A stretch of 64,000 nt of DNA from Euborellia annulipes (Eukaryota > Arthropoda > Insecta > Dermaptera > Anisolabididae): NCBI GenBank assembly GCA_023213315.1, contig JAKCPI010001655.1, forward strand, positions 1 to 64,000. Direction: 5' to 3'. Below the pieces are notes generated by a model. The model ran no database searches and had not been told where the DNA came from. It was given only the letters and a program-made list of their open reading frames with translations. Shown here piece after piece: positions 63,252-64,000 of the stretch (position 1 is its first letter; every line of letters starts with the position of its first letter). Position numbers and translations under genes: made by a program.

Positions 63252-63555
63252 TTTTACTTTCTCTTACCTTATATATGAAATATATAGAAAGAAAGTATTG
63301 CAATCATGTCAAAAATTCGATGTCGAGATTTTGATGGAAATACACGTTTTGAGGTCTACTGCGTCCAAAAAAGTGGGTCCCGCAAATTGATCTATCTATG
63401 TGTCTGTCTATATGTGAACAAGTTTTTTTTTTTATTCGATTTTCTCAAAATTCGCTCCAACGATTTTGATTGAAATTCATAAATCAACTATTTTTTTGAT
63501 GCTCTTTAAAAAGTATATCAGTGAAATTTTTCGTGAAAATTGTTTAACACTTTAC
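63252..63555 (+). repeat. Family A copy A23, 3'-truncated
   Basis: 5' hairpin (TTTACTTTCTCTTACCTTAT) and body, with an internal deletion after the GT-rich block, ending near GTGAAAATTGTTTAACAC. Confidence 0.75.
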
Positions 63556-63754
63556 AGAGGTGAAAGCATTCCTTGCTCAGCGCCATCTATGAATCTCGTG
63601 GTTAAGTTTGGAACTAAGGGCAAGACATAATACATGTATATAAATTGTGTCATGTGTAATTTGGACGTAAAATTCTCTCTCTCTTTTATTTTGCAAGAAT
63701 AATCATCATGTATTGTGCCCCTAACTTCGGGAATTATTTATAAACAATGTTGAA

Positions 63755-63800
63755 AGACTGAAGATGGGTCAATAAAATTAACTCGAAACGTCTCGATTGA
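63755..63800 (+). ncRNA. Hammerhead-like motif H8
   Basis: CTGAAGA, stem II GGGU-c-AAU / AUU-a-ACUC (with one G-U pair and one mismatch), GAAAC, GTC. Stem I is short. GAGGCTGCTCTTTT follows near 63819, like the GGCTGC word near H5 and H7. Confidence 0.58.
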
Positions 63801-64000
63801 TTGTCAAGCAAATTGAGGCTGCTCTTTTCTATATCTAATTGGAACTTTAAAATAATTATTTACTAAAAATTTTAAACAGATTCATAGATTAATTGATAAG
63901 AAAAAGAGGATGGAGAAAAAACTTTTTAGAGAATATATGATAAAGTCATGCTTCGGTTACAAAAGCCTTTAAAGTTTAAAACCGAGATAAAAGTTAATAG
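63801..64000. other. Right edge, AT-rich
   Basis: Nothing recognised. Confidence 0.3.

Overview
This is a eukaryotic, AT-rich, repeat-saturated window, most likely from an arthropod and probably an insect. The reasons are a spliced ionotropic-receptor (IR) gene of the invertebrate chemosensory type, short introns bounded by GT/AG in an alkaline phosphatase gene, and a dense load of tRNA-derived SINEs, hAT-type MITEs with 8-bp target duplications, mariner remains and Penelope/retrozyme-style hammerhead motifs. I cannot name the species. Nothing bacterial (operons, Shine-Dalgarno sites, CRISPR) is present.

Two host genes can be supported. At the left edge, on the minus strand, lie the first two coding exons of a secreted or GPI-type alkaline phosphatase (47-773), which runs off the window. 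On the plus strand, about 21.4-52.9 kb carries one large IR gene, with up to 11 coding exons separated by introns swollen by transposable elements. Exons 4-11 (41648-52846) chain in phase and encode the ligand-binding lobes, three membrane segments and the pore region. Exons 1-3 are more tentative, and there is a frame conflict between exons 3 and 4. A C2H2 zinc-finger fragment (54028-54240, minus) lies downstream and ends in a perfect 47-bp inverted repeat.

The rest is repeats. The dominant family (called family A here) has about 20 copies or fragments in both orientations. It is about 650 bp or about 1.1 kb long. One end is a hairpin containing CTTTCTCTTACC and the other is a hairpin reading TCTGGTGTGAC...GTCACACCAGA. 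Into or beside these are inserted a tRNA-derived SINE (family S) and other SINE-like repeats. Nine hAT-like elements are recognised by 8-bp flanking duplications, eight of them perfect. There are also TA-flanked Tc1/mariner-type MITEs, a decayed mariner-like transposase, a non-LTR reverse-transcriptase tail inside a hAT-like element, a 338-bp tandem repeat, and several long foldbacks.

The most interesting signal is a scattered set of hammerhead-ribozyme-like motifs (CUGANGA - stem II - GAAAC - GUC), at least a dozen counting decayed ones. Several sit head-to-head in palindromes. The best pair flanks the spacer at about 33.03-33.32 kb and has an intact core, stem II and an extended stem I. Two loci carry a compensatory C-G to U-A change in the minimal stem III. 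This matches what is known for Penelope-like elements and retrozymes, although no Penelope reverse transcriptase is visible in the window.
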